Assembly (NCBI GenBank): GCA_033439685.1
Contig: JAUEDM010000007.1
Span: forward strand, 2,408,501-2,472,500
DNA length: 64,000 nt
From: Apodospora peruviana
Taxonomy: Eukaryota > Ascomycota > Sordariomycetes > Sordariales > Lasiosphaeriaceae
Reading direction: 5' to 3'
The stretch's first letter is position 1, and each line of letters opens with the position of its first letter. Under the pieces are notes generated by a model, which saw only the letters and a program-made list of their open reading frames with translations, did no database searches and was not told the origin of the DNA. Below are positions 9,806-20,877 of the stretch, piece by piece. The position numbers and the translations under genes were made by a program.

Positions 9806-12024
9806 TCATACGCCACCACGGGAGTGACGCGCATGTTCAATAGCACACCGCCCCAGCCGTGCTAGCTCGGCCAAAAAGTCGTCCACCATCTTCAAGTGCA
9901 GCATCTCACTTTGCGTCAGGCGCCGTACCCGTATGCTCTTTATAAGTTCCGGCGCCAGTTCCAGGAGCTGCAGATCGTCTTGAGCACGCTGGTTGAGCGG
10001 GTCCATCAAAATGCTCAGGAAGAGCGAGCTAACGGAGGCCATGGGGTAATACAGTAAGATCCTGCCGGACGTCAGCAAAATAACCAGCAATTTATATATT
10101 AGGCCCGGACAAACCCACCAGAATGCCTCCCCAACGAGCGCGTGTACCGCGAACCGGAGATAAAGAAGCGTAGACCGGCTCGCTTCCAACGAGATCGCCA
10201 AACTGGAGCTGACGCCCTCCAGCTCACCGCACTCTCCCTTGGCCCAGGCACTGCACCGTCCGGTCGCCCGGTGGATGCTGGCCACCAGGTAGTGGTACTC
10301 GAAGTGGATGACAATCATCCTCACGCTTTTAGGGTGCTCGACCCGCCGCAATTCCATTGTGGCGGTGCTGGCACCGCTCGGCATCGAGAGCGCTGGTCGA
10401 TATCGCTGGGGCACACTAATCCGCCACCGCTCCAACTCGTCGTCGAGCTCGCGAATATCCCTGAGCAACTCGGCATCGGATTTTCGCAGCGCCTCAGCCG
10501 AGTAGAGTAATTTGCATGCCTTGGACTTGATGATACCCAGTCTGATATCGCCAGGGTGTATGGGGACCGCGGTTTCGTCGTCCAGCGAGGTTACGTCCGA
10601 GTAGAAGGACTCGTCGAGGTATTGCACATCGAGATAGCCATCCGGCAACGTCAAGTCGCACTGCTCATCGTCGATGGCGGGTGGCTGGCCGGTCCGGAGC
10701 GCGAGCTCCTTGTCGAGCAAGTAGCATAGCCAGAATATCCTACGCAAGTGCTTTCTTTCCTGAGATGCGGTGTTAGTGGTGGAGCTGTTGTCCCCCACTG
10801 ACCAAGGATCGGACAAAGTGTGGCCGCCTAGCATAAACATGATGCGGCAAGCCAACGACTGGTACATGCAGGAGGATTGTATGTGGCCCGAGAACAGCTG
10901 GTGGATTGACTAGTTGCGTTATAGTCAGTAACTGAGGGCTGAGAGGGAGAAGATTGCAGACATGGCACGGGTACACTTACCAGCATCAACACGGTCTGCA
11001 GATTGGTCAGGTTGGACTCTTGCAGAAGAAGCGGCAGTAGGCGTTGCGATTTGACAGCGAATGCATCGCCGTCGACGGGCGGTGCTGTCGGCCGACGCTC
11101 ACCTTCAAATAGTGAGATGACCGAGAGGAAGGCAAATATGCATGCTTTGGCGCTAACGGCCTCGAGCGATGTCGGCCCCTGCCATGGCTCGTAGGCAGTC
11201 TGGATGGTGAGGTGAAACAATGTGGGATCGATGACGGGAAATTCGAGCTTGAAGAACGAGGTGCGAAAGAAGCGAAGGTATTCTTCCACGACTGTCCTAT
11301 CGGGCAGTGAGAGATCGGCTGCGGGCTGTTGCTGATTCGTGGCACCGGCAGTAGCGAGCAGCAGCGAGGAGTGCAGACGACTCTGGATTTGCCAACTATG
11401 CGGCTGGTCAACCCAGAGAGTCGGGAACACGGCGTCTTGGCCAGTTCGGGCGCGTATAAATGCCCGCCCAGCAGCCGAGAAAATGGGAATACCATTGTTT
11501 GAGCTGATGTCACCCAAATGGTGGCCGGCAAAGTGCAGCTTCCCGAAGCACACCCCGGACTCCTCGACGGCATCCTCCGGGAAGCGGTGGGGCTCCGGGT
11601 CCGTTCCCGGGTCCGGCGAAGCACAGACCATCGGTCTGAATTGATCCACCGGCCTGTCGACAGTTGTGGATACCGACATGGATTGGGCGGATTCGGTCTT
11701 GTCTGAGGGAGATTTCTCAGACTTGTGTTGGTCCCGATTTGTCAGGGCGGAGTCCGGCGCCTCGGAACGATTGGCAACCCGACTGTGCGACCTCGACCGC
11801 TCGTCTCTTGCCCGCCTCCGGGGACGGGGAACGCGATCCCATGTGCATATTGCTCCGTGGTAGTGACACCAGTTGCACTGCGATCCTGGTTCTATGCCTT
11901 CGCATTGGATCTGATGCCCATATGGTCGCTACTGTCAGCTGGGAACAGAAATCAGGTAATGCGTGAAGAGAGTTGATCGATTTACCTTGCGCTTGTGGCA
12001 GGCATCGCAGGCGCGTTTCCGCAT
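9806..12024 (-). CDS. Zn2Cys6 (Gal4-type) transcription factor with fungal-specific TF domain
   Basis: Nuclear DNA-binding regulator. Four exons on the minus strand: 12024-11986, 11910-10981, 10897-10119 and 10061-9806; introns 75, 83 and 57 nt; 667 aa. Splicing of intron 1 joins 'MRKRACDACHKRK' to 'IQCEGIEPGSQCNWCHYHGAIC', completing the six cysteines of the binuclear zinc cluster. The middle-homology domain follows ('RRIFWLCYLLDKELALRTGQPPAI'). The last intron is a multiple of three and stop-free, so it is easily missed. Its removal restores the family motif around 'WILLYYPMAS', and it has a CTGAC branch point. The start is uncertain: the frame stays open upstream to 12429, so an N-terminal extension of up to 135 residues is possible. 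It diverges from the PDR transporter, a plausible target by position only. Confidence 0.88.
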
Positions 12025-13023
12025 CCTCGCGACAGCTTTCTGTGTCCGTTGTTTCAGCGTGTCGGTGAAAGGGAACCCCCACGGCAAGAGGTCTTGGTAA
12101 TCGGCCAGCGATTTGACAAAAGCTTGTCGTGGCAAAGAAAGAGAGATCACCGGGAGAACTCCGCTGAATAAGCGGGAAGGCATGGAAGTCACCAAGGCCG
12201 ATGTGGGTTCGCTGGGCTGCGATTGCTTCCCCGGGCCGAGATCGATCAACTTTTTTGCAGTGTGGGCTTCCCGTAGTTTTCCCACGCCAAAGAGAAGTCG
12301 CGAGTCGCTGCTCCACGTGGGATTATTCGTTCTCGGCGAAGCAAGTGGGTCGCCTGGTATCAGGACAGGGAAGCGAAGTTGCGCAAAGTGCGCAAAGAGC
12401 CTAACGGTCCACCGGTTTGAGTTTTCCATTGTGAGAAAAGGGGAAAGTGACAGCTTCCTACCGCTGACTAATCGGCCTCAGTTGATAACGGCTTTCAAGA
12501 CCCACCACGACGTTTGAGGATCCGCTGTTGACCCGCTTGGCATGAGCTTCTCCAACTGGGCAGAGTTCTTGCAGTTTCCAGAAAGATTTGATCGTGCGGG
12601 TTTGACTGAACCGAACCGCCTCAGGAGCTACCACAACATGCCATCAACGAAACACTGCCCGCAAACCGCGCGGAGCCGGGCTCTCCATCAACTCCCGAGA
12701 ATGACATCCCATGAAAAAGAGAGTCCAAACCCCTATTTCGAGGCCCGATGACTAAGCGGACCTCGCCCAAAAATTCAAGATGGAGTAAAATCAACATGGA
12801 AGGGTCGATGACTGGAGTGATAAGCCCACCTCAATATCGGCCCGGTGGATTCCCATGCAGGCGTCATCAAGGTCCATGGCAGGGGGCGACCTGGTTGTCT
12901 CTTCAGTATGGTGTGGTATAGAAATGGCCCGGCCCCTCGGCTCCCTTCTCATCTTGGTTGCGACTACCTCTTGTTAGGACCGTGTCTCTGTATCTCAGTC
13001 ACCCGACCTCAGGAGAAGAAACG
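12025..13023. other. Bidirectional upstream region of regulator and ABC transporter
   Basis: Almost exactly 1 kb separates the divergent start codons (12024 on minus, 13024 on plus). Part of it may instead encode an N-terminal extension of the regulator (open to 12429). No convincing pleiotropic-drug-response palindrome was found by eye. Confidence 0.5.
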
Positions 13024-16000
13024 ATGGAGGACGATACCGACAGCGTCTACAGCGCTGACATCGGCGCGACTCGATCCACAAGCGACGTCTCAAACGGATA
13101 TGCCACCGACAAAAGCAACGATTGGGCGCTCAAGCACAAGGTCGAAGAGATCCGCGCTCGCGATGAGCGATCCGGTGTGCCTCGTCGTGAGCTCGGCGTC
13201 ACCTGGCGCGACCTCACCGTCAAAGCCGTCGGCGCCGATGCCGCCATTCACGAGAACTTTTTCTCCCAGTACAACATTCCGAAGCTGATCAAGGAGTCCC
13301 AAAACAAACCGCCACTCCGCACGATTCTCGACAACACCTTCGGATGCGTCAAGCCTGGGGAGATGCTACTGGTCTTAGGCCGGCCGGGGGCGGGCTGCAC
13401 TACGCTGCTGTCTCTGTTGGCCAATCGGAGGTCCGGGTATGCTTCTATCACTGGCCATGTCAATTATGGCTGCATGGACCACAAGGAAGCCGGCCAGTAT
13501 CGTGGACAGATTGTCATGAATACCGAGGAAGAGCTCTTCTTTCCTACGCTCACCGTGCGCCAGACCATGGACTTTGCCACCAAACTAAAGGTCCCATTCC
13601 GCCTTCCCGAAGGCGCACACTCTCCCGAGCAGCTGCGTCACGAGACCCGGGATTTCCTCCTCGAGTCCATGGGCATCACCCATACCCACGATACCAAGGT
13701 CGGCAGCGAATATGTCAGAGGCGTGTCGGGAGGAGAGCGCAAGCGAGTGTCCATCATCGAATGCCTTGCCACCAATGGTTCCGTCTACTGTTGGGATAAC
13801 AGCACAAGAGGTCTTGATGCCAGCACGTGAGTAGCTACAACCCCCTTCATCCCACGAATCCCTGGGCATGTGCGATGCTGACAGACCATGACCACAGCGC
13901 GCTCGAGTATACAAAAGCCATCCGTGCCATGACGGACGTCCTCGGTCTCGCCTCCATCGTCACTCTTTACCAAGCCGGCAATGGTATCTACAATCTCTTC
14001 GACAAGGTCCTGGTACTCGACGGTGGCAAACAGATCTTTTACGGCACCCTCGAAGAGGCTCGGCCGTTCGCTGAATCCCTTGGGTTCATTTGCCGGGACG
14101 GTGCTAATGTCGCTGATTTCCTGACGGGTCTTACTGTCCCCACTGAGAGAATGATCAAGCCAGGATACGAGCACTCGTTCCCGCGCAACGCCGACATGTT
14201 CAGAACAGAGTACGAAAAGACAGAAATATGCGCCAGGATGAAGGCAGAGCTGGACTACCCCACGTCCGCAGTCGCCAAGGAGAAGACCCAGCTGTTCAGA
14301 GATTCCGTCGCCCTCGAGAAGAGCAAGCACCTTCCTTCAAGCAGCCCGCATACGGCTAGCTTTCCGGCACAAGTCGCCGCCTGCATTACCCGCCAATACC
14401 AGATCGTATGGGGCGATAAACCCACATTCTTGGTCAAGCAGATCTCGACACTCATTCAGGCCTTGATCGCTGGCTCTCTCTTCTACAACGCTCCCGACAA
14501 CACTGGCGGCCTCTTCGTCAAGTCCGGCGCTCTCTTCTTCTCGTTGCTCCACAACAGTTTGATGGCCATGTCTGAGGTGACGGACTCGTTCAGCGGTCGC
14601 CACGTATTGACAAAACACAAGTCATTCAGCTACTTTCACCCTGCAGCGTTCTGTATTGCTCAAGTAGTGGCAGACCTTCCCGTCATTCTGCTCCAGATCA
14701 CCATCTTTGGCCTTGTCGTCTACTTCATGGTCGGTTTGACCATGTCGGCGGCTGCATTTTTCACTTACTGGATTGTTCTCTTCGCCATTACCATGGTAAG
14801 TCGCTGCTTTTACAACCACCTCAGATCTCCGTGCTGACTTTTGACCTATTCTAGTGCATGACCGCCATGTTCCGAGCCTGTGGTGCGGCCTTTCCTTCGT
14901 TCGATGCGGCATCCAAGATGTCGGGCTTTCTCGTCACCGCTCTTATCATGTACACCGGCTACCTCATTCAAGAGCCCCAGATGCATCCCTGGTTTGGCTG
15001 GATTTTCTGGATCAACCCCTTGGCATATGGTTTCGATGCTCTGGCTTCAAACGAGTTTGGGCGCCAGGCCGAGATTGCTTGTGTTGGCATGAACCTGATT
15101 CCGAACGGCCCAGGCTACAACGACACGAATAGTCAGTCTTGTGCCGGTGTCAGTGGCGCCGTTCAAGGAAAAACTTTTGTGACAGGCCAGCAGTACCTGC
15201 ACTCCCTCTCGTACGGCGCAAACCATGTTTGGAGAAATTTCGGTATCATCTGGGCATTGTGGGCGTTGTTTCTGGCCATCACAGTCGTTGCTACCACTCG
15301 CTGGCGCCCCGCGTCCGAAGCTGGACCATCTCTTCTTGTTCCTCGCGAAAAGGCCAAGTTGGTTCGATTTTTAAAGGCCGACGAGGAGTCGCAGGTCATT
15401 CCCGACGAGAAGAGAGGCGGTAGCAGCAGTGGCGACGACACGATTGTTGGCTCGGAGAAGGAAGAGGCAGGGAACGGCCTCGCACGTAACACTTCCGTCT
15501 TTACCTGGAAGAACCTCACGTACACTGTGAACACTCCAACTGGAGAACGTCGTCTGCTGGACAATATTCAAGGCTGGGTCAAGCCCGGTATGCTGGGTGC
15601 GCTCATGGGTGCTTCAGGCGCAGGTAAGACAACATTGCTCGATGTGCTCGCTCAGAGAAAGACCGATGGCACCATCCGCGGGTCGATCCTTGTTGATGGA
15701 CGGCCACTGCCTGTGTCATTCCAACGGTCCGCCGGATACTGCGAGCAGCTTGATGTTCATGAGCCATTCGCAACGGTTCGCGAAGCTCTCGAATTTTCTG
15801 CCTTGCTGCGTCAGAGCCGGGATACACCCAGAGAGGAGAAGCTCAAGTACGTTGAGACGATCATCGATCTGCTGGAACTGCATGATATCGCCGACACCCT
15901 CATTGGGCGTGTTGGGGCTGGCCTGACGGTCGAACAACGGAAGCGCGTTACCATCGGTGTCGAACTTGTTTCCAAACCAAGTATTCTCATCTTCCTCGAC

Positions 16001-17404
16001 GAACCCACCTCAGGTCTTGATGGCCAATCCGCTTTCAACACTGTTCGCTTCCTGCGCAAGCTCGCCGATGTCGGCCAGGCCGTTCTCGTCACCATCCACC
16101 AGCCGTCGGCCCAGCTGTTCGCCCAGTTCGACACCCTTCTCCTTCTTGCCAAGGGAGGCAAGACGGTCTACTTTGGCGACATCGGTCAAAATGCGCGAAC
16201 TGTCAGAGACTACTTTGGACGATATGGAGCCCCTTGCCCCACCGAAACCAACCCTGCTGAGCACATGATCGATGTCGTTTCTGGAGGGCTCTCGCAGGGT
16301 AAGGATTGGAATCGGGTCTGGCTGGAGTCTCCCGAGCACGCCGCGGTTGAGAAGGAGCTGGACAACATCATCGCTGATGCAGCTGCCAAGCCTACTGGGG
16401 TTGTCGACAATTACCAGGGCCACGAGTTTGCCATGCCGCTCTGGGAGCAGACCAAGATTGTGACTAGACGGATGAATGTCGCTCTGTTCAGAAACACCGA
16501 CTACGGCAACAACAAGATTGTTCTTCACATCTCCACGGCCCTGTTCAACGGCTTTTCGTTCTGGATGATTGGAGACTCCATCGGCGAGCTCCAAATGCGC
16601 CTCTTCACTGTCTTCCAGTTCATCTTTGTCGCCCCCGGCGTTATCGCGCAACTGCAGCCGCTCTTCATCGAGAGGAGGGACCTGTTTGAGGCTCGCGAGA
16701 AGAAGTCTAAGATGTATTCGTGGATTGCCTTCGTCACGGGCCTCGTCGTCTCAGAACTGCCCTATCTTTGCATTTGCGCGGTGATGTACTTCGTCTGTTG
16801 GTACTACACCGTCGGCTTCCCGTCCGACTCCAATCGCGCCGGAGCCACATTTTTCGTCATGTTGATGTACGAGTTTGTCTACACTGGCATTGGACAGTTC
16901 ATTGCCGCGTATGCGCCCAATGCCATATTTGCGGCCTTGACAAACCCACTGCTCATCGGTATCCTCGTCAGTTTCTGTGGCGTTCTTGTCCCGTACGCCC
17001 AGATCCAGGCATTCTGGAGGTATTGGATTTACTGGCTCAATCCCTTCCACTACCTCATGTCTTCGCTGTTGGTGTTCACGTCTTGGGGAACCGCGGTCAA
17101 CTGCAGAGACAGAGAGTTCGCCCTGTTTGACCCACCCAACGGCACCACCTGCGCCGCTTATCTGGGAGACTACCTCCAGGGCATGGGCGCGAGCACCAAC
17201 TTGGTGAATCCCGAGGCGACGGCAGGCTGCCAGGTCTGTCAGTACCGCGACGGTAGCGATTGGCTCCGCGGCCTCAACATCAAAGAGTACTACTATGGCT
17301 GGCGGGATGCCGCGATTGTTGTCATCTTTGTGTTGAGCTCGTATGGGCTCGTGTATGGGCTGATGAAGCTGCGGACAAAGATGTCGAAGAAGGCCGAGGA
17401 ATAG
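13024..17404 (+). CDS. PDR-type (ABCG full-size) ABC multidrug transporter
   Basis: ATP-driven efflux pump of the plasma membrane. Three exons: 13024-13826, 13898-14795 and 14855-17404; introns 71 and 59 nt; 1416 aa. The order is the inverted (NBD-TMD)x2 of the PDR family. NBD1 has Walker A 'GRPGAGCTTLL', signature 'VSGGERKRVS' and the degenerate Walker B 'CWDNSTRGLD'. NBD2 has Walker A 'GASGAGKTTLLDVL', signature 'LTVEQRKRVTIG' and Walker B 'FLDEPTSGLD'. The Cys in Walker A of NBD1 and the atypical signature of NBD2 are normal PDR asymmetries. The start was taken at 'MEDDTDSVYSADIG' rather than an in-frame ATG 22 codons upstream, because PDR N termini are acidic and soluble. A Zn2Cys6 gene diverges upstream. 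Confidence 0.95.
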
Positions 17405-18717
17405 TCACGTTGAACTCGCTTGACATAGGTCGACGGCTAGGCAGCACATACACCAACAGATTCTTTTCTCCCTTTTCCTTCCCGTGCATACTAATGGACA
17501 TACTGTCATTGTCATTCTCTTTTCTTTCGGTTTTTTTTCTCAGTCTCTTCACTATTAGACTAAAGCATGGCATCCATTGCATGTTGTTCTTTTCATTTCA
17601 CACCCGGTCAGGCGCATGTCAACCGACCTCTTTCTTTTCTCTTGCATGCATTTACAGTATGGGTTATCTTGTACGATTTTCTTGTAATTTCAGGGGCATT
17701 CTGTTATGGAATTTCACATCTCGGGGGTCACGTTGGGATAGACATAGAATTGGATTTATACCCGGTAATTATTTGGTTTTATTCTTTTCATTAATGATCA
17801 ATAAACCTTCATAAACAACTGGATTCACACGTGTCACGGTGACAATAACACAATTCTCAGCAGAGGAAGTAACTGGAGTGCCCAACAGGTGCCCTTAAAA
17901 CGACATACAAGCTGGGAGTCAGCAAGACAGCACGCGACGAGTCCCAGCCGGCAGCCAGCCCTGTCGATCATCACCTCTGGCTCAAGACAATACCTCCTTG
18001 GATGACTGCAAATAGTACCACACAATTCACACACCCCATGTGATCTACTCCGCACCATTATTCACTCGGAATGAGTAATGTCTTTTCTTCCACACCCGTA
18101 CCCAGACACACACTCGACCACTGTATCTCAGACGGCGGCAGCTCTACGCGAGCACAAATGACCAAATCACAGGAATCCCTTTCCGTTGAGCCGCCTCGTC
18201 ATATCCGGGCAACCGCCCGCTTACGACAGAGATTTAATCTTTGCGAAGGGGCACAAGATGGTCAACTTGATTGCTGCATGTTGGGCGATGCGGGGCATCT
18301 TGATTCAACCCGGGTCGAGCTCCTTTTATTTTCTCATGCGCCCCAACCAGCATCATCATCTCAACACCAAAATTTCAATTTTGCCGGACACGGACGCAAC
18401 CATGATATCGTTCGAGTTGGAGAAATGATCCCCCTGGAGCCTCGTGATGCGCTTTTACTCCAACAAACAGAGTCCCACGGCCCAGGGAGCTGGGAAGTCC
18501 TTGATTGGCTCTCGTTGACTCTCCAACCTCATCTCGAACTTGTTGGTTTGGTGGCGTCAAAATACCCGATTAAAGACGCCAAGTCCGCCAAGAAACATCT
18601 CCAGACTTTACCCCACAATCGTCACACGCGTCCATGGAACATTGAGACTTTTTCCAAAGAACGCCAAGAGAAATCATCGGTACTTTGCCGCCCGTTTTCT
18701 CCGGATCAAGGAAGCCT

Positions 18718-18724
18718 GGCTAAA
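18718..18724 (+). promoter_or_regulatory. Candidate XlnR/Xyr1-type activator site
   Basis: GGCTAAA matches the known GGCTAA(A) consensus of the xylanolytic activator. It lies about 440 bp upstream of the GH11 start codon. A seven-base match alone is weak, but the position in front of a xylanase gene supports it. Confidence 0.4.
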
Positions 18725-19020
18725 TTATTATACTGCGCTTCATTGCTCTTGCAGTGCCGTATCCCGCGCCAGAGATCCCGAAGCCACTATAACGCCTCCC
18801 CCACAAACGGCCAACGGCCGATGATACCACATTGATTGGGGCGAGTGATTGGGTTGGTTGGTTGGAGGCGGGCGGTGGGTGGCGGCGTCACTTACACACG
18901 ACACACGGCTTGGTTGCCGCCTTTCTCTCTTCTTACCGCCGTGCTAAGTAGGATAGAGCTCGGATCGCCTTGTCAATGGATCCATCAATATTCAACTGGA
19001 TGGATTGCCAGAATTGAAAG

Positions 19021-19027
19021 TATAAAG
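19021..19027 (+). promoter_or_regulatory. TATA box of the xylanase gene
   Basis: TATAAAG at 143 bp upstream of the ATG, followed by a CT-rich leader typical of strongly expressed secreted fungal enzymes. Confidence 0.6.
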
Positions 19028-19163
19028 ACCCGGTAAAATCCTCCTTTCCCAACCGGTTAAGAACCCACACAGCACCTCCTTCACCACTCAACAGTCCAGT
19101 CTTTTTCACTAAAGACTGACACGAAAGCCTATCTCTTATCTCCCTTACGGTCCTCCTTTCACC

Positions 19164-19884
19164 ATGGTGTCCTTCACCTCTCTGCTCGCTGTTCTTGCGG
19201 CCACCACTTCCGCGGTCGTGGCCAGCCCGCTAGAGCTCCTCAAGGAACGCGGCATCCAGCCCGGCACCGGCACCCACAACGGCTACTTCTACTCCTTCTG
19301 GACCGACGGCAAGGGGTCCATCGACTACACCAACGGCCCCGGCGGGTCCTACAAGTCCAAGTGGAACAACGTCAACAACTGGGTCGGCGGCAAGGGCTGG
19401 AACCCCGGCCCGCCGCGTAAGGTCGCCTACAACGGCACCTGGGACAACTACAAGGTCAACAGCTGTATGTTCTTTCCCTTTCCTTTCAGTCACTCAAAAA
19501 TCAAAACTGACTCCCCGAAAAGACCTGTCCCTGTACGGCTGGACCACCAACCCGCTGGTCGAGTACTACATCGTCGAGGCTTATGGGACTTACAACCCGT
19601 CCTCGGGCACGACCAAGCTCAAGACGCTCGAGGACGACGGCGGCACCTACGACATCTACAGGACCCGCCGCGTCAACCAGCCGTCCATCCAGGGCACTGC
19701 GACTTTCGACCAGTACTGGTCCGTCCGCCAGCAGAAGCGCGTCGGCGGTGTGATTGATGTCAAGAAGCACATGGACGCGTGGCAGGCTTCAGGTCTCAAG
19801 CTTGGGTCTTGGAACTACATGATCATGGCCACCGAGGGGTATCAGTCCAGCGGGTCGTCCGAGATCAATATCCGCGAGGCTTGA
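19164..19884 (+). CDS. GH11 endo-1,4-beta-xylanase
   Basis: Secreted enzyme cleaving xylan backbone bonds with retention. Two exons, 19164-19464 and 19523-19884, with a 58-nt intron; 220 aa, the usual size of a GH11 enzyme without a binding module. A signal peptide ('MVSFTSLLAVLAATTSAVVA') is followed by a short propeptide and the beta-jelly-roll. The catalytic pair is Glu114 in 'LVEYYIVEAYG' (nucleophile) and Glu205 in 'MATEGYQSSG' (acid/base). Exon joining gives 'VNSYLSLYGWTTNPLVEYY', exactly as in the family. The residue before 'WVGGKGW' is Asn, which in GH11 enzymes usually goes with a neutral to alkaline rather than acidic optimum. Expression is likely xylan-induced, given the upstream GGCTAAA site. 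Confidence 0.97.
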
Positions 19885-20877
19885 ACAGTCCTAGTTAAGG
19901 TTATAAGTGAGGAGGAAAATGGATTATGAGAGGGACGGAATGGTGTGTTGTATATGGAATGTCCGCTTGTATGTATTCAGTTATGATAGGATAAGGTGAG
20001 GGAAGATTGTGAGCAGGAACACCCTAGCACATTATACATCTGTAAATAAATCATCATGTTCCAATTGGATCCATGTCAGTGGCTGCCTCGGATCCAACCA
20101 ACCAGTTTGCTTGTGACGGGCCGTACTGCCCCATCAGAAGTATAGGCCTCGCATCCCGTTTGAGCCCCCAAATGTACGTTGTGTGCATTCACAACAAAAC
20201 GAAATGTCCCCCATTGGTAGGCGGTAGAAGAGTGTCTTGATTAACTTTGATTTGGGAGAATCCGGTATGCTACGGAAGGGAGCATTCCCTTACTACTTAT
20301 AGCTACCATAGCGCGCGTCCAGGTATTTTGAAGATGGTCTTCTGGACCTCTGTCTATAAGGAAGCACGTTACCCATCTTCGGATGTTTGCTAGGAATAAC
20401 AGTCTCCCGATAATTCCCACACCTAAGTCTCTCCACTAGAAGGAGCTGTTATTCCCGTGATAAGTACTTAAATAAAAGGACGGAGCACTTAGCTAAGAAA
20501 TCATACTATTAACGTTAAGTTTAATAGCTTTTAACACTGTCCGTAAGATAAAAAGGCTGGCCTTTACATTTGAAACATCCGTAGAAAGCACGATGGTAAG
20601 AACCGAAAAGAGACATCGAAATAGTTGTGTAAATCACGAGTCACTCTCCCGACAGTCCGGAAAATATACGATAGCTACATACACGTGAAAAGGTACGACA
20701 ATAGTCTTTAGAATATGTATGCGCGCTGTGGTATGAACTGCAGGAGGCAAGAGCCAATGCTCCAACCTATATTCGTGGGTGCCTCAGATGTAGTCAGCCA
20801 CATTGAACGAACCGGAGTTTTCATCACACATTAACAAAAGCAGCCCTCCTTCTAAGCCATTTGAATATACAAAGATG
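19885..20877. other. AT-rich intergenic region
   Basis: About 1 kb between the xylanase stop and the NLR pseudogene. It is AT-rich and devoid of credible ORFs. It contains a near-perfect inverted repeat (20393-20455) and other small palindromic patches that may be remnants of short transposons. Confidence 0.5.
20393..20455. repeat. Short inverted repeat
   Basis: GGAATAACAGTCTCC at 20393-20407 and GGAGCTGTTATTCC at 20442-20455 are reverse complements except for one base, around a 34-nt loop. It could be a hairpin or a relic of a miniature element. No target duplication was identified. Confidence 0.4.

Larger units (their letters stand above)
17405..19163. other. Intergenic with the xylanase upstream region
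   Basis: About 1.76 kb. The first few hundred bases are T-rich 3' flank of the transporter. A 254-codon plus-strand ORF (18071-18835) has no domain, odd composition and no splice continuation, and is not called. The last part holds the xylanase promoter: a GGCTAAA site, a CreA-like CCCCAC (18799-18804) and a TATA box at 19021. Confidence 0.5.

Noticed and set aside
13024..17404. Degenerate Walker B and signature motifs as evidence of a dead ABC pump
   Set aside because: The asymmetric motifs are standard for functional PDR-type transporters.
18071..18835. 254-codon plus-strand ORF upstream of the xylanase
   Set aside because: No domain, irregular composition, no upstream or downstream exon, and it overlaps the likely xylanase promoter.
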